64,000 nucleotides of DNA. Origin: Nostoc sp. TCL240-02. GTDB lineage: Bacteria; Cyanobacteriota; Cyanobacteriia; Cyanobacteriales; Nostocaceae. The position numbers and the translations under genes are program-made. The notes beneath the pieces are model-generated. The model was not told the origin of the DNA, did no database searches, and worked only from the letters and a program-made list of their open reading frames with translations. Where the stretch lies: the NCBI RefSeq assembly GCF_013343235.1, contig NZ_CP040094.1, forward strand, positions 6,629,001 to 6,693,000, given 5' to 3'. Below are positions 18,101 through 28,625 of the stretch, piece by piece; positions within the stretch are counted from its first letter, which is position 1, and each line of letters starts with the position of its first letter.

Positions 18101-19141
18101 CTTCAGTTTCTCGTCTTGTGGATTTAGACTTGGGCAATCTACTCTTGACTAAAAAAGCATTATCTGAATAGTTTTTTAGCCCTTTGTTTTTAATGTTGAT
18201 AATTGGGTATTTGGGCGATCACTCACGATGTCTAGTACCTAAAACAAATAAATATGCTTCATCACATTGTGGTTATTTGGTAAATTACTTAACTGCCCTC
18301 ATTTTTTTAAAGTGTAATTTATAAAACTTTTTTGGTAAGTATAAAACCATCACTTTCCGTCATAGAGAAAACACGGTTTATGTTTTGCAAGGGAATCAAT
18401 ACAATCTTCTGCCTCCTGCAATTGCAAACTGCGTGATACCGTGTACAAATAAATTTAAACAAGTTTCGATGTAGTATTCATACTTGTAATCTAGTGTGGT
18501 AGGGATATCGCTAAAAACGCAGAATACCGTAAAACAACATAGCCGTGGAACTATCTACAGATGCTTTTAAATCTATATCTGAAGATACTGCACCCTTATC
18601 TTGACTTTTTTACAAGTACACAACCAGCTAGCTGTTCACGCACTGATTAGCGATTTCTCAGCTTTGTATAAAATCAGACGGGCGGCTTAGGAAAGTTTTC
18701 CATAAACGTTTGCAAGCGCTTGCTTGCATTATAACCACATAAGAACATAGATTTGTATAAGTTTAAAGATGAGTCTATCCCTCTTGAGTCGTATTGAATA
18801 TTGATCTTAGGGAAGAAAAATGTACGGTGCAATGTATGGAGCGATGCCTTCTCTGCGACACGCTGTGCGTAGCTTGCTTCTGAGTAGGAGTACACCAACG
18901 GCAGGCTATGCCTAAGCTGATTAATTCAGCTCTATTCATCAAGGTTGCAGGTTTCATTGAGTTATCCTCACCAAGAACAAAGGGCAATCTATACAGTGTT
19001 CTCTAGAGTCCTATTTTTGAGCAGTCTTATCTTCCTACACTTAGGTCATCCAATCGGATGATTTTTAACTCACCCATTCGGGTGATTTAATTTATCCTAA
19101 TCAGGGTTCTGTATATGTGGGCGAGTCATGTTCAGTGCCCT
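18101..19141. other. Long intergenic region without convincing genes
   Basis: About 1040 bases between the adaptor gene and a glycosyltransferase gene. Two overlapping minus-strand frames at 18674-18987 run through a copy of the dispersed GC-rich repeat (near 18845-18880) and do not look like protein. Two small hairpins lie at 19046-19085. It may contain the adaptor promoter and undetected small RNAs; I see no firm evidence for either. Confidence 0.5.
19046..19085. repeat. Two consecutive small hairpins
   Basis: TCATCC-AATC-GGATGA (19046-19061) is followed by TTTTTAAC, then TCACCC-ATTC-GGGTGA (19070-19085). The pair is 57 bases beyond the stop of the glycosyltransferase gene. The first hairpin plus T-run resembles a short plus-strand terminator. 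Role uncertain. Confidence 0.4.
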
Positions 19142-20431
19142 TCAAGCATCCACAACTGATTCCTTAGAATCCAATTTCGGCAAGATACCCACAGTTGATT
19201 TTCGGTTAGCAAGAATATGATAAAAGAGCCACTCATACCGATCAAGTGCTTGCTCCAACGAATAGTTTTCTTCGGCAAACTGCCTTCCCGCGTTACCTAG
19301 CTTCGTACAGAGAGTAGGATTAGCATATAAATCATGCACCGCAGCGGCCATTGCAGCAGGCGATTCTGGCTCAACAATTATCCCACCACCACTGAGTTTG
19401 ATCGCTCTAGCAGCAGTTCCAGTTGCAGGAACTGAACCCACAATTGGGCGACCACTTGCCAATAGTAGTGGTATTTTTGAAGGCATATTGAACGAAATTA
19501 CATTGCGCTTTTGCACAATCAGCCCGACATCAGCTGCTGCTAGCATTTCGGGTAATTTTTCTCTCGGCTGCAATGGTAGCAATAAAACATTATCTGCTCC
19601 ATGTAATAGACAATATTCTTGCAACCTTTGCAATGCTGTTGATTCGCCGACAATGACAAAGATAATTTCTCTGATATGACGTAAGCAAACGGCTGCTTCT
19701 ATTACTGTTTCTAAACCTTGAGTTAGAGCTATGTTGCCCGAATAAAGAACTATAAATTTCCCATCCAGTTGATGGCTAGATATCCAAAAGTTGTTCTTTT
19801 TTGGTAAAGGGTGGATGAAATTTACATTTACCCAATTAGGAATACAAACGATTTTATTAACAGGTACTCCCTTATTCATTAAATTCTCACGAAATCCATC
19901 GGCGATAACACTAATAGTGTGTGAAGTCCGATAGGCAAATTTCTCTAAAGCTGCAAGAGTTCGAATCATCCACTTGTTTTTCAGAAGCCCGATACGCACA
20001 GCAGCTTCTGGTAAAATATCTTGCACATTTAGAACTATTGGGCAGTTGTATAACCAACCGAATATTGTTGCTGGTAAGATACCTAACAAAGGAGGTACTG
20101 TTAAAATAATCACATCTGGGCGTTCACCTCTAAAGGCTTGAGGCAAGCTTGTGAAAACAAAGCTTAACTCCAGCAACAAACGATCTAAAAGGTTAGGTTT
20201 AGACTTAATTCTGATGTAGCTTCGCTGAATGGTCACACCATTTTTTTGTTCATTAACGTACCATTGACCCTGATAAGCATCGTAAATTTTGCGCTCAGGA
20301 TAGTTAGGCATTCCGGTAATAACCCGCACTTCATGACCTCGATTTACTAGTCCTTCTGCCAATTCAGTCATTAAGGGAGCAATTCCAATCGGCTCTGGAT
20401 GATAGTTGTAGGAATATATCAGAATGTGCAT
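19142..20431 (-). CDS. Glycosyltransferase family 4, WcaI-like
   Basis: A 429-residue sugar transferase with two Rossmann domains (GT-B fold). The N-terminus MHILIYSYNYHPEPIGIAP and GHEVRVITGMPNYPERKIY are characteristic of the WcaI group, which adds sugars during exopolysaccharide (colanic acid-like) synthesis. The C-terminal half has FIVLYSGNIALTQGLETVIEA, the MPSKIPLLLASGRPIVGSV donor-binding region and the GGIIVEPESPAAMA loop with its conserved Glu. It acts at the cytoplasmic face of the membrane. No other polysaccharide genes are adjacent, but another GT4 gene lies at 61430. Sugar and acceptor are unknown. Confidence 0.9.
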   Translation of the reverse strand: MHILIYSYNYHPEPIGIAPLMTELAEGLVNRGHEVRVITGMPNYPERKIYDAYQGQWYVNEQKNGVTIQRSYIRIKSKPNLLDRLLLELSFVFTSLPQAFRGERPDVIILTVPPLLGILPATIFGWLYNCPIVLNVQDILPEAAVRIGLLKNKWMIRTLAALEKFAYRTSHTISVIADGFRENLMNKGVPVNKIVCIPNWVNVNFIHPLPKKNNFWISSHQLDGKFIVLYSGNIALTQGLETVIEAAVCLRHIREIIFVIVGESTALQRLQEYCLLHGADNVLLLPLQPREKLPEMLAAADVGLIVQKRNVISFNMPSKIPLLLASGRPIVGSVPATGTAARAIKLSGGGIIVEPESPAAMAAAVHDLYANPTLCTKLGNAGRQFAEENYSLEQALDRYEWLFYHILANRKSTVGILPKLDSKESVVDA

Positions 20432-20895
20432 GAGCTATTTATAAATTTGGTAAATACAGCCGGAGATAAGCGGATTTATTGCTAACTTCAATAGAGGCTG
20501 CAACTTTTATTATTTAATTTAGTTTGTGATTAGATTATGATTTTCAAAAATCACAATTGCGGTAAGCACTGCTGAGAAATTTTCTAGGTAGATTTTAACA
20601 GTTATTAGCGAACAATTATCAGTTTTTCTGGTTGGATAAAGTTTCCCAATCGTATATTTAAAAGTTACGCATGTTAACTAATAAACTTTAATTGTTCACT
20701 TATTTAAAAGTGAATGGAGTTGTTAAATTTACACTGAGGGGATTGTAGCATGAGACTCAATATCATGCATATAACCTGCATTCCGCCTTGTAAACTGGCA
20801 CATGAAGTATTTTTAACCAAGTAAACAATATTGCATTAATGGGTGAGAGTCCAGTTTTTTTAGTGGCTCAAAGGCACTAACTTTTTAACATTAGT
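20432..20895. other. AT-rich intergenic region
   Basis: About 460 AT-rich bases upstream of the glycosyltransferase gene. It presumably carries its promoter. I see no open frame or strong repeat. Confidence 0.4.
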
Positions 20896-21180
20896 GTGTT
20901 TAGTAGCTTCGTATTTAAAGCTGTAACTGGAAAAAACTCCAATGTATCGCAATTGACATTAACAGCTTTACTTGGGTTGTTAGCAACACTAGAGATACCT
21001 GTAGCGGGCTACACTGACGCAATACTAAAAAGTAGCACTTATTGCTATGCTCAGGGCGATTTTAGCGAAAATATTTCTGATTATAATCGCTCGAATACTT
21101 GTTTTCATAAGTATTCGAGCGATCGCCAACCGATAAGGCTGGATGATAAACTCACCAGTTCACTGAGCTATTGGAGCTAA
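20896..21180 (+). CDS. Possible small secreted protein, doubtful
   Basis: A 94-codon frame with a GTG start. Residues about 17-40 (QLTLTALLGLLATLEIPVAG) are hydrophobic and could act as a signal or anchor. The second half is polar with two Cys. There is no good ribosome site, and a 15-base perfect inverted repeat (21086-21123) lies inside the frame, which argues against coding. I recognise no family. Listed because nothing else explains this stretch. Confidence 0.22.
   Translation: MFSSFVFKAVTGKNSNVSQLTLTALLGLLATLEIPVAGYTDAILKSSTYCYAQGDFSENISDYNRSNTCFHKYSSDRQPIRLDDKLTSSLSYWS
21086..21123. repeat. Perfect 15-base inverted repeat
   Basis: ATCGCTCGAATACTT (21086-21100) and AAGTATTCGAGCGAT (21109-21123) are exact reverse complements around an 8-base loop. 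It overlaps a HIP1-like GCGATCG site and lies in the doubtful 20896 frame. Confidence 0.8.
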
Positions 21181-21217
21181 AATAGAGATTCATTAAACTA
21201 AACTTGGCAACCTCTAA

Positions 21218-21238
21218 CTAGAAAGCCTTACTTTCTAG
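21218..21238 (-). terminator. Hairpin overlapping the PEP-CTERM gene stop
   Basis: CTAGAAAG (21218-21225) pairs with CTTTCTAG (21231-21238) around a 5-base loop, overlapping the stop codon at 21235. It could end minus-strand transcription, but there is no U run after it. Confidence 0.35.
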
Positions 21239-21852
21239 CAAGAGGCTTGCTTTTTCTTCAAAGTTGAGCCTACACCCAAAGCCCCAAATGCCAGGAAACC
21301 CAGCACAGAAGCAGGTTCAGGAACTTTGGATACCTGAATAGAACCAGAATTTTCATCTAGTGTTATTGATGTGCCTTGTTGATCGACATCTTGACGTAAT
21401 GCCAAAGATTGGCCAACCGTTCCCTGAAAGAAGTATTCTCCGATGACACCCGTTCCTCCTCCTATATCAAAGGGACCAAACAATTTCTGAGTGGCAGTTT
21501 CAATTTTGAAACTGAAGAAATCAGATTGTGATACCCCAGAAGTAACGGTGTTATAAGTTCCCAGAGGATTATTAGATGGGTCTAAGAAAGAGACATTCAA
21601 GGATTGTAAAAAGTTGGTGGCTCCACTACCACTTTCTGAAATAATTGTCGGTGCTGTAGTCTCGTCGTAGCTGAATGAACCGACTGCGGAATAACCAGCA
21701 TCTCCTAGCCAGTTAAAGTTGAAATCAATAGCTTGAGCAGGGTTGTTAGCACCAGCAGCGATCGCAACACTAAGTACAGCACTGGTTGCTGTGGTAGCAA
21801 CGATTTGGGCAAAAATATTCCTCACTGTTATATCTTCAAGATTTATTTGCAT
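21235..21852 (-). CDS. PEP-CTERM sorting domain protein
   Basis: A 205-residue exported protein. It has an N-terminal signal-like hydrophobic segment (about 12-38, IVATTATSAVLSVAIAAGA), an extracellular beta-rich body starting near FNWLGDAGYSAVGSFSYDE, and a C-terminal PEP-CTERM tail: VPEPASVLGFLAFGALGVG followed by a basic end (KKKQASC). PEP-CTERM tails are processed by exosortase and are usually linked to exopolysaccharide-producing bacteria; no exosortase gene is in the window. The glycosyltransferase at 19142 is on the same strand about 800 bases away. The specific function is unknown. Confidence 0.88.
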   Translation of the reverse strand: MQINLEDITVRNIFAQIVATTATSAVLSVAIAAGANNPAQAIDFNFNWLGDAGYSAVGSFSYDETTAPTIISESGSGATNFLQSLNVSFLDPSNNPLGTYNTVTSGVSQSDFFSFKIETATQKLFGPFDIGGGTGVIGEYFFQGTVGQSLALRQDVDQQGTSITLDENSGSIQVSKVPEPASVLGFLAFGALGVGSTLKKKQASC

Positions 21853-22126
21853 GATGCAAATATCAGTGCATCAAACAACATTAACTTTACGATAGAAATA
21901 AATACAAGTAAATACTACATGGGAGGTTGAGGGAAATATAACATCTAGATGAAAACAAACACTTATTTTTTAAAGTTTTCGAGAAGATATTAAGTATATT
22001 TAACAAATCTAAGCTCAAATTTATCTATTTTGATGTGTGTAGCAAGGTTTATTACCTAAAAATCACGAGCGATCGCCTGAGAATAACTGATAAAGTTGAG
22101 CTACGCAAAGTTGAAAACAGTGACCT

Positions 22127-24280
22127 ATGCCTGCGTTTCTATTAGAAGTTGGTACAGAAGAATTACCTGCAAGCTTTCTCAGTGATGCCTTAATACAGTG
22201 GCGAGAACGCATTCCCCAAAGTTTGGAAGCAAACAGCCTTCAGGGTGAAAGTGTCCAAGTGTACGGTACTCCCCGGCGTTTAGCGGTATTGATTAAAGGT
22301 CTACCATCGCAGCAAGCAGACCGAGAAGAAGAAATTAAAGGGCCTCCCGTCCAAGCTGCCTTTAAAGATAGTCAGCCGACAGCAGCAGCATTAGGCTTTG
22401 CCAAAAAGCAAGGTGTGGAACTAGATGCACTCTTCCTTCGCCCCACTGACAAAGGGGAATTTGTTTTTGTGCAAAAAAGAATTCCTGGCCGTCCTGTGGC
22501 GGAAATTCTGACAGAACTTGTTCAAGAGTGGATTTGGGGTTTAGAAGGTAAGCGGTTAATGCGTTGGGGAGATGGGGATGGGAGATTTTCTCGACCAATT
22601 CGCTGGCTGGTAGCTTTGTTAGATGAGACGGTGCTACCGTTGGAATTGGTGAATGGTTCTAAAACGATTCAGAGCGATCGCATTTCTCAAGGTCATCGCG
22701 TCTTACATCCTGAACCTGTGACAATTGCCCAAGCGAATGATTACGTTACCGCCCTCAAGTCTGCTTATGTCACCGTTGACCCACAAGAACGGGAAAACCT
22801 AATCAAAGAGCAAGTAAAGGCGGTAGCAAAAAGTTTAAGCGGGTATACAGTCATTTACCCCGATTTGTTAGCAGAAGTAACCAACCTTGTAGAATATCCT
22901 TCTACAGTTGTTGGTAAATTTGAACCAGAATTTTTGGAATTACCAACTGAAGTAATTACTGAAGTCATGGTAACTCATCAACGTTATTTCCCTGTATTCA
23001 AACCAGGTAGTTCTGAACAAGAATTATTGCCCAATTTCATCACCATTTCTAACGGCGATCCCAAAAAATCAGATATTGTTGCTGTTGGGAATGAAAGGGT
23101 AATTCGTGCCAGATTAGCTGATGGCAGATTTTTCTACGAAGCTGATTTAACTAAACCAATAGATAGCTTTTTACCCCAGTTAGAAAAAGTCACCTTCCAA
23201 GAAGAATTGGGTTCGGTGCGTACCAAGATAGATAGAGTGGTCAAGATTGCCGAGCAAATTAGCACTCAATTAAAATTAGCTGAAAATCAAAGCAAAAAAA
23301 TCCAACGTGCTGCTTTATTGTGTAAAGCAGATTTGGTAACTCAAATGGTGTATGAATTCCCGGAATTACAAGGCATTATGGGAGAAAAATATGCCTTAGC
23401 GAGTGGTGAAGATGCCGAAGTTGCAAAGGCAATTTATCAGCATTATTTGCCAACGGGAGCGGGTGATATTTTACCTGAAAACCTCACAGGTCAAATTGTC
23501 GGTTTGGCAGATAGATTAGATACTTTAGTAAGTATCTTTGGTTTAGGTTTAATTCCCTCCGGTTCCTCTGACCCCTTCGCCTTGCGTCGTGCTGCTAATG
23601 CTGTAGTTAAAATTACTTGGTTTTATAATTTACCGATAAATTTAGATAGTTTATTGGCACAAATAGCAACAGATTTTGCAGAGAAATATCAAAAAGATCG
23701 GGCATTATTAACCACAGCATTACAAGAGTTTTTCTTACAACGCATCCGTACCTTATTGCAAGAAGAAAAACAGATTGATTACGACTTGGTAAATGCAGTT
23801 TTGGGAGAAAATGACCCAGAATACACAGAACGGACGTTAAAGGATTTATTGGATGTCCGCGATCGCGCCTTGTACTTACAACAAATCCGTAACGACAGTA
23901 CTCTAGATAACATTTACGAAACTGTTAACCGTTCCACACGATTAGCCGCCCAAGGTGATTTGGATACAAAACAGCTAGAACCGACAACCGTAGTTCGTCC
24001 AGAATTATTCCAAAAGCCTTCTGAGACAGCCTTGTATAATGCTTTGATCGAATCAGTACCGCAAACTCAAACAGCACAGCAGACACGAAATTATCAACTG
24101 TTAGTAGCAGCATTAGCAAAAATTGCTCCGACAGTTAGTAACTTCTTTGATGGGCCAGATAGCGTATTAGTTATGGACTCCGATCCAGAAATTAAGCGGA
24201 ATCGATTGCACTTACTGGGATTAGTTCGCAATCATGCTCGTGTTTTAGCTGACTTTGGTGCGATCGTCAAAAATCTGTAG
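22127..24280 (+). CDS. glyS: Glycyl-tRNA synthetase beta subunit
   Basis: The beta chain (717 residues) of the tetrameric alpha2beta2 glycyl-tRNA synthetase, needed with GlyQ to charge tRNA-Gly. It begins [18 protein letters not shown], the signature of GlyS. HD-domain-like and tRNA-binding parts follow ([48 protein letters not shown]), ending in the anticodon-binding-like C-terminus ([14 protein letters not shown]). Length is normal. murD follows on the same strand after 82 bases. glyQ is not in the window. Confidence 0.97.
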   Translation: MPAFLLEVGTEELPASFLSDALIQWRERIPQSLEANSLQGESVQVYGTPRRLAVLIKGLPSQQADREEEIKGPPVQAAFKDSQPTAAALGFAKKQGVELDALFLRPTDKGEFVFVQKRIPGRPVAEILTELVQEWIWGLEGKRLMRWGDGDGRFSRPIRWLVALLDETVLPLELVNGSKTIQSDRISQGHRVLHPEPVTIAQANDYVTALKSAYVTVDPQERENLIKEQVKAVAKSLSGYTVIYPDLLAEVTNLVEYPSTVVGKFEPEFLELPTEVITEVMVTHQRYFPVFKPGSSEQELLPNFITISNGDPKKSDIVAVGNERVIRARLADGRFFYEADLTKPIDSFLPQLEKVTFQEELGSVRTKIDRVVKIAEQISTQLKLAENQSKKIQRAALLCKADLVTQMVYEFPELQGIMGEKYALASGEDAEVAKAIYQHYLPTGAGDILPENLTGQIVGLADRLDTLVSIFGLGLIPSGSSDPFALRRAANAVVKITWFYNLPINLDSLLAQIATDFAEKYQKDRALLTTALQEFFLQRIRTLLQEEKQIDYDLVNAVLGENDPEYTERTLKDLLDVRDRALYLQQIRNDSTLDNIYETVNRSTRLAAQGDLDTKQLEPTTVVRPELFQKPSETALYNALIESVPQTQTAQQTRNYQLLVAALAKIAPTVSNFFDGPDSVLVMDSDPEIKRNRLHLLGLVRNHARVLADFGAIVKNL

Positions 24281-24362
24281 CGTAGGTCAACAAAAAGTTG
24301 TGTAATTTTTGCCAAGAAACGCTACTATAGGGAGTGCTTAACCAGGGACTCTGCTGCAATCT

Positions 24363-25859
24363 ATGTCCAAAGCTCATGTAATTGGATTGGGAAAGTCCGG
24401 TGTTGCTGCGGCGAGATTGTTGAAACGGGAAGGTTGGGAGGTAGAGCTGAGTGATAGCAACACCTCCAAAACCCTCCTACAACAACAACAAGAACTCGCT
24501 GCCGAGCAAATAACCGTTAAACTAGGCCAATCCCTAGAATTAAATGGTGATAATTTACCCCAATTAATAGTTGTTAGTCCTGGCGTGCCTTGGGATATTC
24601 CCGTATTAATTAAGGCACGCCAATTAGGTATTGAAACCATTGGGGAAATGGAACTCGCTTGGCGAAATTTGCGTTGGCGCAGCCAGCCGCAGGCATCGCT
24701 ACCTTGGGTAGGAATCACAGGTACTAACGGTAAAACTACTACCACAGCTTTAATTGCTGCCATTTTTCAAGCAGCAGAATTAAATGCGCCCGCCTGCGGT
24801 AATATTGGCTACGCCGCTTGTGATGTTGCCCTATCTTATAGGGGACTGGGGACTGGGAACTGGGGACTGGGGGATCGGGGGATAGGTGAGAAAACTCCAA
24901 TCCAAAATTGTATTGATTGGGTGATTGCGGAAGTTAGTAGCTATCAAATAGAATCTTCGAATTCCCTTGCACCCCGTATCGGTGTTTGGACAACTTTCAC
25001 ACCGGATCATCTTAGTCGCCATAAGACTTTAGAGAATTATTACAACATCAAAGCAAAGCTGTTGCGTCAGTCCGAATTGCAAGTGTTCAATGGCGATGAT
25101 CCCTACTTGAGGCAACAAGGTTTAAGTGCTTGGCCTAATGCTTATTGGACAAGTGTTAAAGGAAAAGATTTCCTGATTAGCGAAAAAGGTTTTTACATTG
25201 AGGACGGCTGGGTTGTGGAAAAATTGACTGCAACCTCTGCACCAGAACCGATTGTGAAAGTATCTACTTTGCGGATGGTGGGAGAACATAACCAGCAAAA
25301 TCTCTTGATGGCAGTAGCAACAGCACGATTAGCGGGAATTAATCGTGATGCGATCGCACGTGCTATTGTTGAATTCCCCGGCGTTCCTCATCGTTTGGAG
25401 CATATCTGCACTTGGGAAGGTATTGATTTCATCAACGACAGCAAAGCTACTAACTACGATGCAGCCGAAGTTGGTTTAGCATCTGTAAAAAGTCTAGCGA
25501 TTTTAATTGCTGGTGGCGAAGCTAAAGCAGGTGATGATACTGGCTGGCTAGCACAAATTCAAACCAAAGCGGCTGCTGTGTTATTGATTGGCTCTGCTGC
25601 ACCCGCATTTGCCCAACGCCTTCAAGAAGTAGGGTATTACTCTTACCACATTGTCGAAACTATGGAAAGAGCAATCCCCAAATCGGCGGAATTAGCCAAG
25701 GAGTATGAAGCGCCTGTAGTGTTGCTATCTCCAGCTTGCGCGAGTTTCGACCAATACCCCAATTTCGAGGTGCGGGGCGATGATTTCCGTCAGTTGTGCC
25801 TTGCTTGGGCGGGAGGAGCAAGGCTTCAATACAACTCGATTCTTTCATCTTCCCTATAA
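24363..25859 (+). CDS. murD: UDP-N-acetylmuramoyl-L-alanine:D-glutamate ligase
   Basis: Adds D-glutamate to UDP-MurNAc-L-Ala in cytoplasmic peptidoglycan precursor synthesis, using ATP. Seen: N-terminal nucleotide-binding segment [18 protein letters not shown]-loop [12 protein letters not shown] (from about residue 118), the EVSSYQIE stretch, [11 protein letters not shown], the HNQQNLLMA motif and [12 protein letters not shown]. It is 498 residues, longer than the usual 450 or so. Two extra pieces explain this: a repeat-encoded stretch near residues 102-112 (RWRSQPQAS) just before the P-loop, and a Gly/Trp-rich stretch near 158-181 encoded by tandem GGGGACT heptamers. Both keep the frame. A strong 18-bp hairpin begins at the stop codon. 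Confidence 0.96.
   Translation: MSKAHVIGLGKSGVAAARLLKREGWEVELSDSNTSKTLLQQQQELAAEQITVKLGQSLELNGDNLPQLIVVSPGVPWDIPVLIKARQLGIETIGEMELAWRNLRWRSQPQASLPWVGITGTNGKTTTTALIAAIFQAAELNAPACGNIGYAACDVALSYRGLGTGNWGLGDRGIGEKTPIQNCIDWVIAEVSSYQIESSNSLAPRIGVWTTFTPDHLSRHKTLENYYNIKAKLLRQSELQVFNGDDPYLRQQGLSAWPNAYWTSVKGKDFLISEKGFYIEDGWVVEKLTATSAPEPIVKVSTLRMVGEHNQQNLLMAVATARLAGINRDAIARAIVEFPGVPHRLEHICTWEGIDFINDSKATNYDAAEVGLASVKSLAILIAGGEAKAGDDTGWLAQIQTKAAAVLLIGSAAPAFAQRLQEVGYYSYHIVETMERAIPKSAELAKEYEAPVVLLSPACASFDQYPNFEVRGDDFRQLCLAWAGGARLQYNSILSSSL
24835..24890. repeat. Heptameric GGGGACT repeat inside murD
   Basis: Tandem GGGGACT/GGGAACT units, an STRR-type repeat, lie in frame within murD and encode a [19 protein letters not shown] stretch. 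The same unit occurs in cruA at 32392-32420. Confidence 0.85.
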
Positions 25860-25902
25860 TTCATTCACTGTGTGGCTTACAGTTACACAGTGAATGAATT
25901 AT
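25856..25902 (+). terminator. Strong hairpin at the murD stop
   Basis: Eighteen-base perfect arms (25856-25873 and 25885-25902) enclose an 11-base loop and overlap the murD stop. No long U run follows directly, but a stem this stable at a gene end suggests termination or 3'-end protection, possibly for both strands since the hicB remnant ends at 25941. Confidence 0.6.
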
Positions 25903-25940
25903 GTAAAATTATTAACACTTTTTGCATTAGTGGAAAATAA

Positions 25941-26235
25941 TTATTTTACAAATTCAACCTCATGAGCGATGCTTGTAGGCTGAGGAATAGGTAAACCATC
26001 TTCTAAAATTCCTTCTAGATGAAATTCAATAGCTTCTGCAATCATTTACTTGACTTCTTCTAAAGTTTCACCCACAGCGACACAACCTGGTAAATCAGGG
26101 ACATAAGCACTATAGCTCTGCAATCATTTACTTGACTTCTTCTAAAGTTTCACCCACAGCGACACAACCTGGTAAATCAGGGACATAAGCACTATAGCTA
26201 GTTTCTCCCTTTTCAATCACAACTGTATAACGCAT
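25941..26235 (-). pseudogene. Broken hicB-like antitoxin gene
   Basis: Read on the minus strand from the ATG at 26235, the frame gives MRYTVVIEKGETSYSAYVPD, then LPGCVAVGETLEEVK, typical of the HicB/UPF0150 family that neutralises HicA mRNA-interferase toxins. The expected next codon is Gln (CAA) but the DNA reads TAA. In addition an 82-base segment is tandemly duplicated (26036-26117 and 26118-26199), shifting the frame. The remaining 3' part still encodes MIAEAIEFHLEGILEDGLPI, and then a family-like end at 25941. No hicA is adjacent. An orphan remnant. Confidence 0.85.
26036..26199. repeat. 82-base tandem duplication
   Basis: 26036-26117 and 26118-26199 are identical in sequence over 82 bases as far as I can read. 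The unit is not a multiple of three, so it disrupts the hicB-like frame. Perfect identity suggests a recent event. Confidence 0.9.
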
Positions 26236-26639
26236 TAGTCTTCCTCATTTTGGGAACATCTTAATTGCGTGCATTAACGAAGTGTAACGTACCTTTTTAT
26301 TTGAAACACAGCCCAATCAAACCATTGGGGCAGTTGAGTTTTTCGCAATGCCTGTGATAGTTTAGAGAGAAATTGGCTCGAAAACGCTTCAAGGTAAGTC
26401 GCCAGCGTTAAGACTTTGCTATAAAAACAGCAAGGTTATTATTTATGTCTAGTGACCTCGTAGCGCGTGAAGACTTGAAAGTGCAAAATATGGTCAGCTA
26501 GACACAGTTTTGTCAAAAAAGATACTTTTGCAAACAGTGTGTTGATTTTTTCTCCCTCTTCAGAATCTCCAGATTTCTAAAGTGAAGAATCAAGCTTTTC
26601 CAGAGCTACATTCCCTCTGTCAACAGATAAAATTTATAT
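26236..26639. other. Intergenic region upstream of argS
   Basis: About 400 bases with no convincing gene. It should contain the argS promoter. I see no strong repeat or hairpin. Confidence 0.4.
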
Positions 26640-28451
26640 ATGAACGCTACACAAGAAAAACTAAAAGTTCAGCTTGAACAGGCAATATTTGCGGCTTTTG
26701 GCGCTGACTTCGCGGGAGTAGATCCAATTTTGGTTTCTGCTAGTAATCCTAAATTTGGTGATTATCAGGCGAATGTGGCTTTATCCCTGAGTAAAAAGTT
26801 AGGCAAGCAACCAAGAGCGATCGCAAGTGCGATCGTTGAGAAACTAGATGTATCCGAAATCTGCGAACCACCGGAAATTGCTGGGCCAGGATTTATCAAT
26901 CTGAAACTGAAAACGGCATATCTAGAAGCACAACTGAATAAGATTCAAACCGATCCCCGGTTGGGAGTTACAGCCGCGAAAACGCCGAAGCGGGAAATTG
27001 TGGATTTTTCCAGTCCAAATATTGCCAAAGAAATGCACGTCGGACACCTGCGTTCTACGATTATTGGTGATTCCATCGCCCGGATTTTAGAATTTCAAGG
27101 ACACGATGTACTGCGGTTAAATCATCTGGGTGATTGGGGTACGCAGTTTGGGATGTTAATTACTCATCTTCGTGAATTTGATTCTGAAAATAATTCCTTT
27201 TGGAATAGTCTATATTATGAGGCGAACAATCAACCGGGTTTCATTAACTCTCCCTCTATAAATATAGGAGACTTGGTTCAGTTTTACAGAGAAGCTAAGA
27301 AAAAATTTGATGAAGATGCTGATTTCCGAGAAAGATCACGTAAAGCAGTGGTAGAACTACAATCTAATGAGTTACCAGCAAAACACGCTTGGTTTTTTCT
27401 TTGCGAAGCTTCTCGAAAAGAATTTAAAGTAATTTATGAGTTGCTGGATATCAAGTTAACTGAACGGGGTGAATCTTTTTATAACTCCTTACTACCAAAA
27501 GTTGTGGAAGATTTAGAAAAATCTGGCTTACTGGTAGAAAATCAGGGGGCAAAATGCGTTTTTCTGGAAGGGTTTACAAATAGAGAAGGTGAACCTTTAC
27601 CCTTGATTGTGCAAAAATCAGATGGCGGCTATAACTACGCCACAACTGATTTAGCATCCCTCCGTTACCGGATTCAGCAGGATGAAGCAAAGCGGATAAT
27701 TTATGTAACCGATTCTGGACAAGGAAACCACTTTGCCCAATTTTTCCAGGTGGCACGCAAAGCCGGCTGGATTCCTGATGATGTGGAATTAGTCCATGTT
27801 CCTTTTGGGTTGGTATTAGGAGAAGACGGGAAGAAATTCAAAACTCGCTCTGGGGATACAGTGCGGTTGAGGGATTTATTAGATGAAGCTGTTTCTCGTG
27901 CCCATGCTGACCTAAAAACTAGATTACAAGAAGAAGAACGCCAAGAAAGTGAAGAATTCATTAATGAAGTTTCTAGAGTAGTTGGAATCAGTGCAGTTAA
28001 GTATGCAGACTTGAGCCAAAATCGCACCAGTAACTACATCTTCAGCTACGACAAAATGCTGGATTTTAAAGGTAATACTGCGCCCTATATGCTGTACGCT
28101 TATGCGCGGATTCAGGGTATTAGCCGCAAGGGTAATATTAACTTTAAAGAGTTAGGAAATAATGCTGTTTTGTTAGAGCATGAAACAGAATTAGCGCTGG
28201 CAAAATATTTACTTCAACTGGATGAAATTATTAGTAGTGTAGAGCAAGACTTGCTGCCCAATCGTTTATGTGAGTATTTGTACGAACTGAGTAAAAAGTT
28301 TAATCAGTTTTACGATCGCAATCAGGGAGTTCAGGTACTAGAGGCGGAGGAACCACAGCGTACATCCCGTTTAGTTTTATGTGATTTGACTGCTAGAACT
28401 CTGAAGTTGGGATTATCTTTGTTGGGAATTCAGGTGTTGGAGAGGATGTAA
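26640..28451 (+). CDS. argS: Arginyl-tRNA synthetase
   Basis: Class Ia aminoacyl-tRNA synthetase charging tRNA-Arg. The N-terminal additional domain (ArgRS-specific, about 1-110) is followed by [20 protein letters not shown] with the HIGH-type motif HVGH. Further on are [17 protein letters not shown], the [20 protein letters not shown] region, the KMSK-equivalent [15 protein letters not shown], and the alpha-helical anticodon-binding end ([29 protein letters not shown]). Its length of 603 residues is slightly above many homologues; a variable stretch near 185-210 ([19 protein letters not shown]) may be a lineage insertion. Transcribed alone as far as can be seen. Confidence 0.97.
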   Translation: MNATQEKLKVQLEQAIFAAFGADFAGVDPILVSASNPKFGDYQANVALSLSKKLGKQPRAIASAIVEKLDVSEICEPPEIAGPGFINLKLKTAYLEAQLNKIQTDPRLGVTAAKTPKREIVDFSSPNIAKEMHVGHLRSTIIGDSIARILEFQGHDVLRLNHLGDWGTQFGMLITHLREFDSENNSFWNSLYYEANNQPGFINSPSINIGDLVQFYREAKKKFDEDADFRERSRKAVVELQSNELPAKHAWFFLCEASRKEFKVIYELLDIKLTERGESFYNSLLPKVVEDLEKSGLLVENQGAKCVFLEGFTNREGEPLPLIVQKSDGGYNYATTDLASLRYRIQQDEAKRIIYVTDSGQGNHFAQFFQVARKAGWIPDDVELVHVPFGLVLGEDGKKFKTRSGDTVRLRDLLDEAVSRAHADLKTRLQEEERQESEEFINEVSRVVGISAVKYADLSQNRTSNYIFSYDKMLDFKGNTAPYMLYAYARIQGISRKGNINFKELGNNAVLLEHETELALAKYLLQLDEIISSVEQDLLPNRLCEYLYELSKKFNQFYDRNQGVQVLEAEEPQRTSRLVLCDLTARTLKLGLSLLGIQVLERM

Positions 28452-28625
28452 TTTTTTTAACACAAAGGTAACCAAAGGTAATGCAAAGGTACGCAGAGTA
28501 AGAGTTAAGCTGGTTTTTTCATCAGAATTGCTGAAGTTGGAGGCGATCGCATCTGTGAGATTTTTTAAAATATTCACACTGGTATTAGCATAAAACATAC
28601 TGATAAAAGACAGGCAGGATAAAAG

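Noticed and set aside
18674..18987. Two overlapping minus-strand frames of 70-74 codons
   Set aside because: They run through a dispersed GC-rich repeat, overlap each other and have no plausible ribosome site or family resemblance.
26236..26639. hicA toxin partner for the hicB remnant
   Set aside because: No frame with the HicA dsRBD-like pattern is present on either side.
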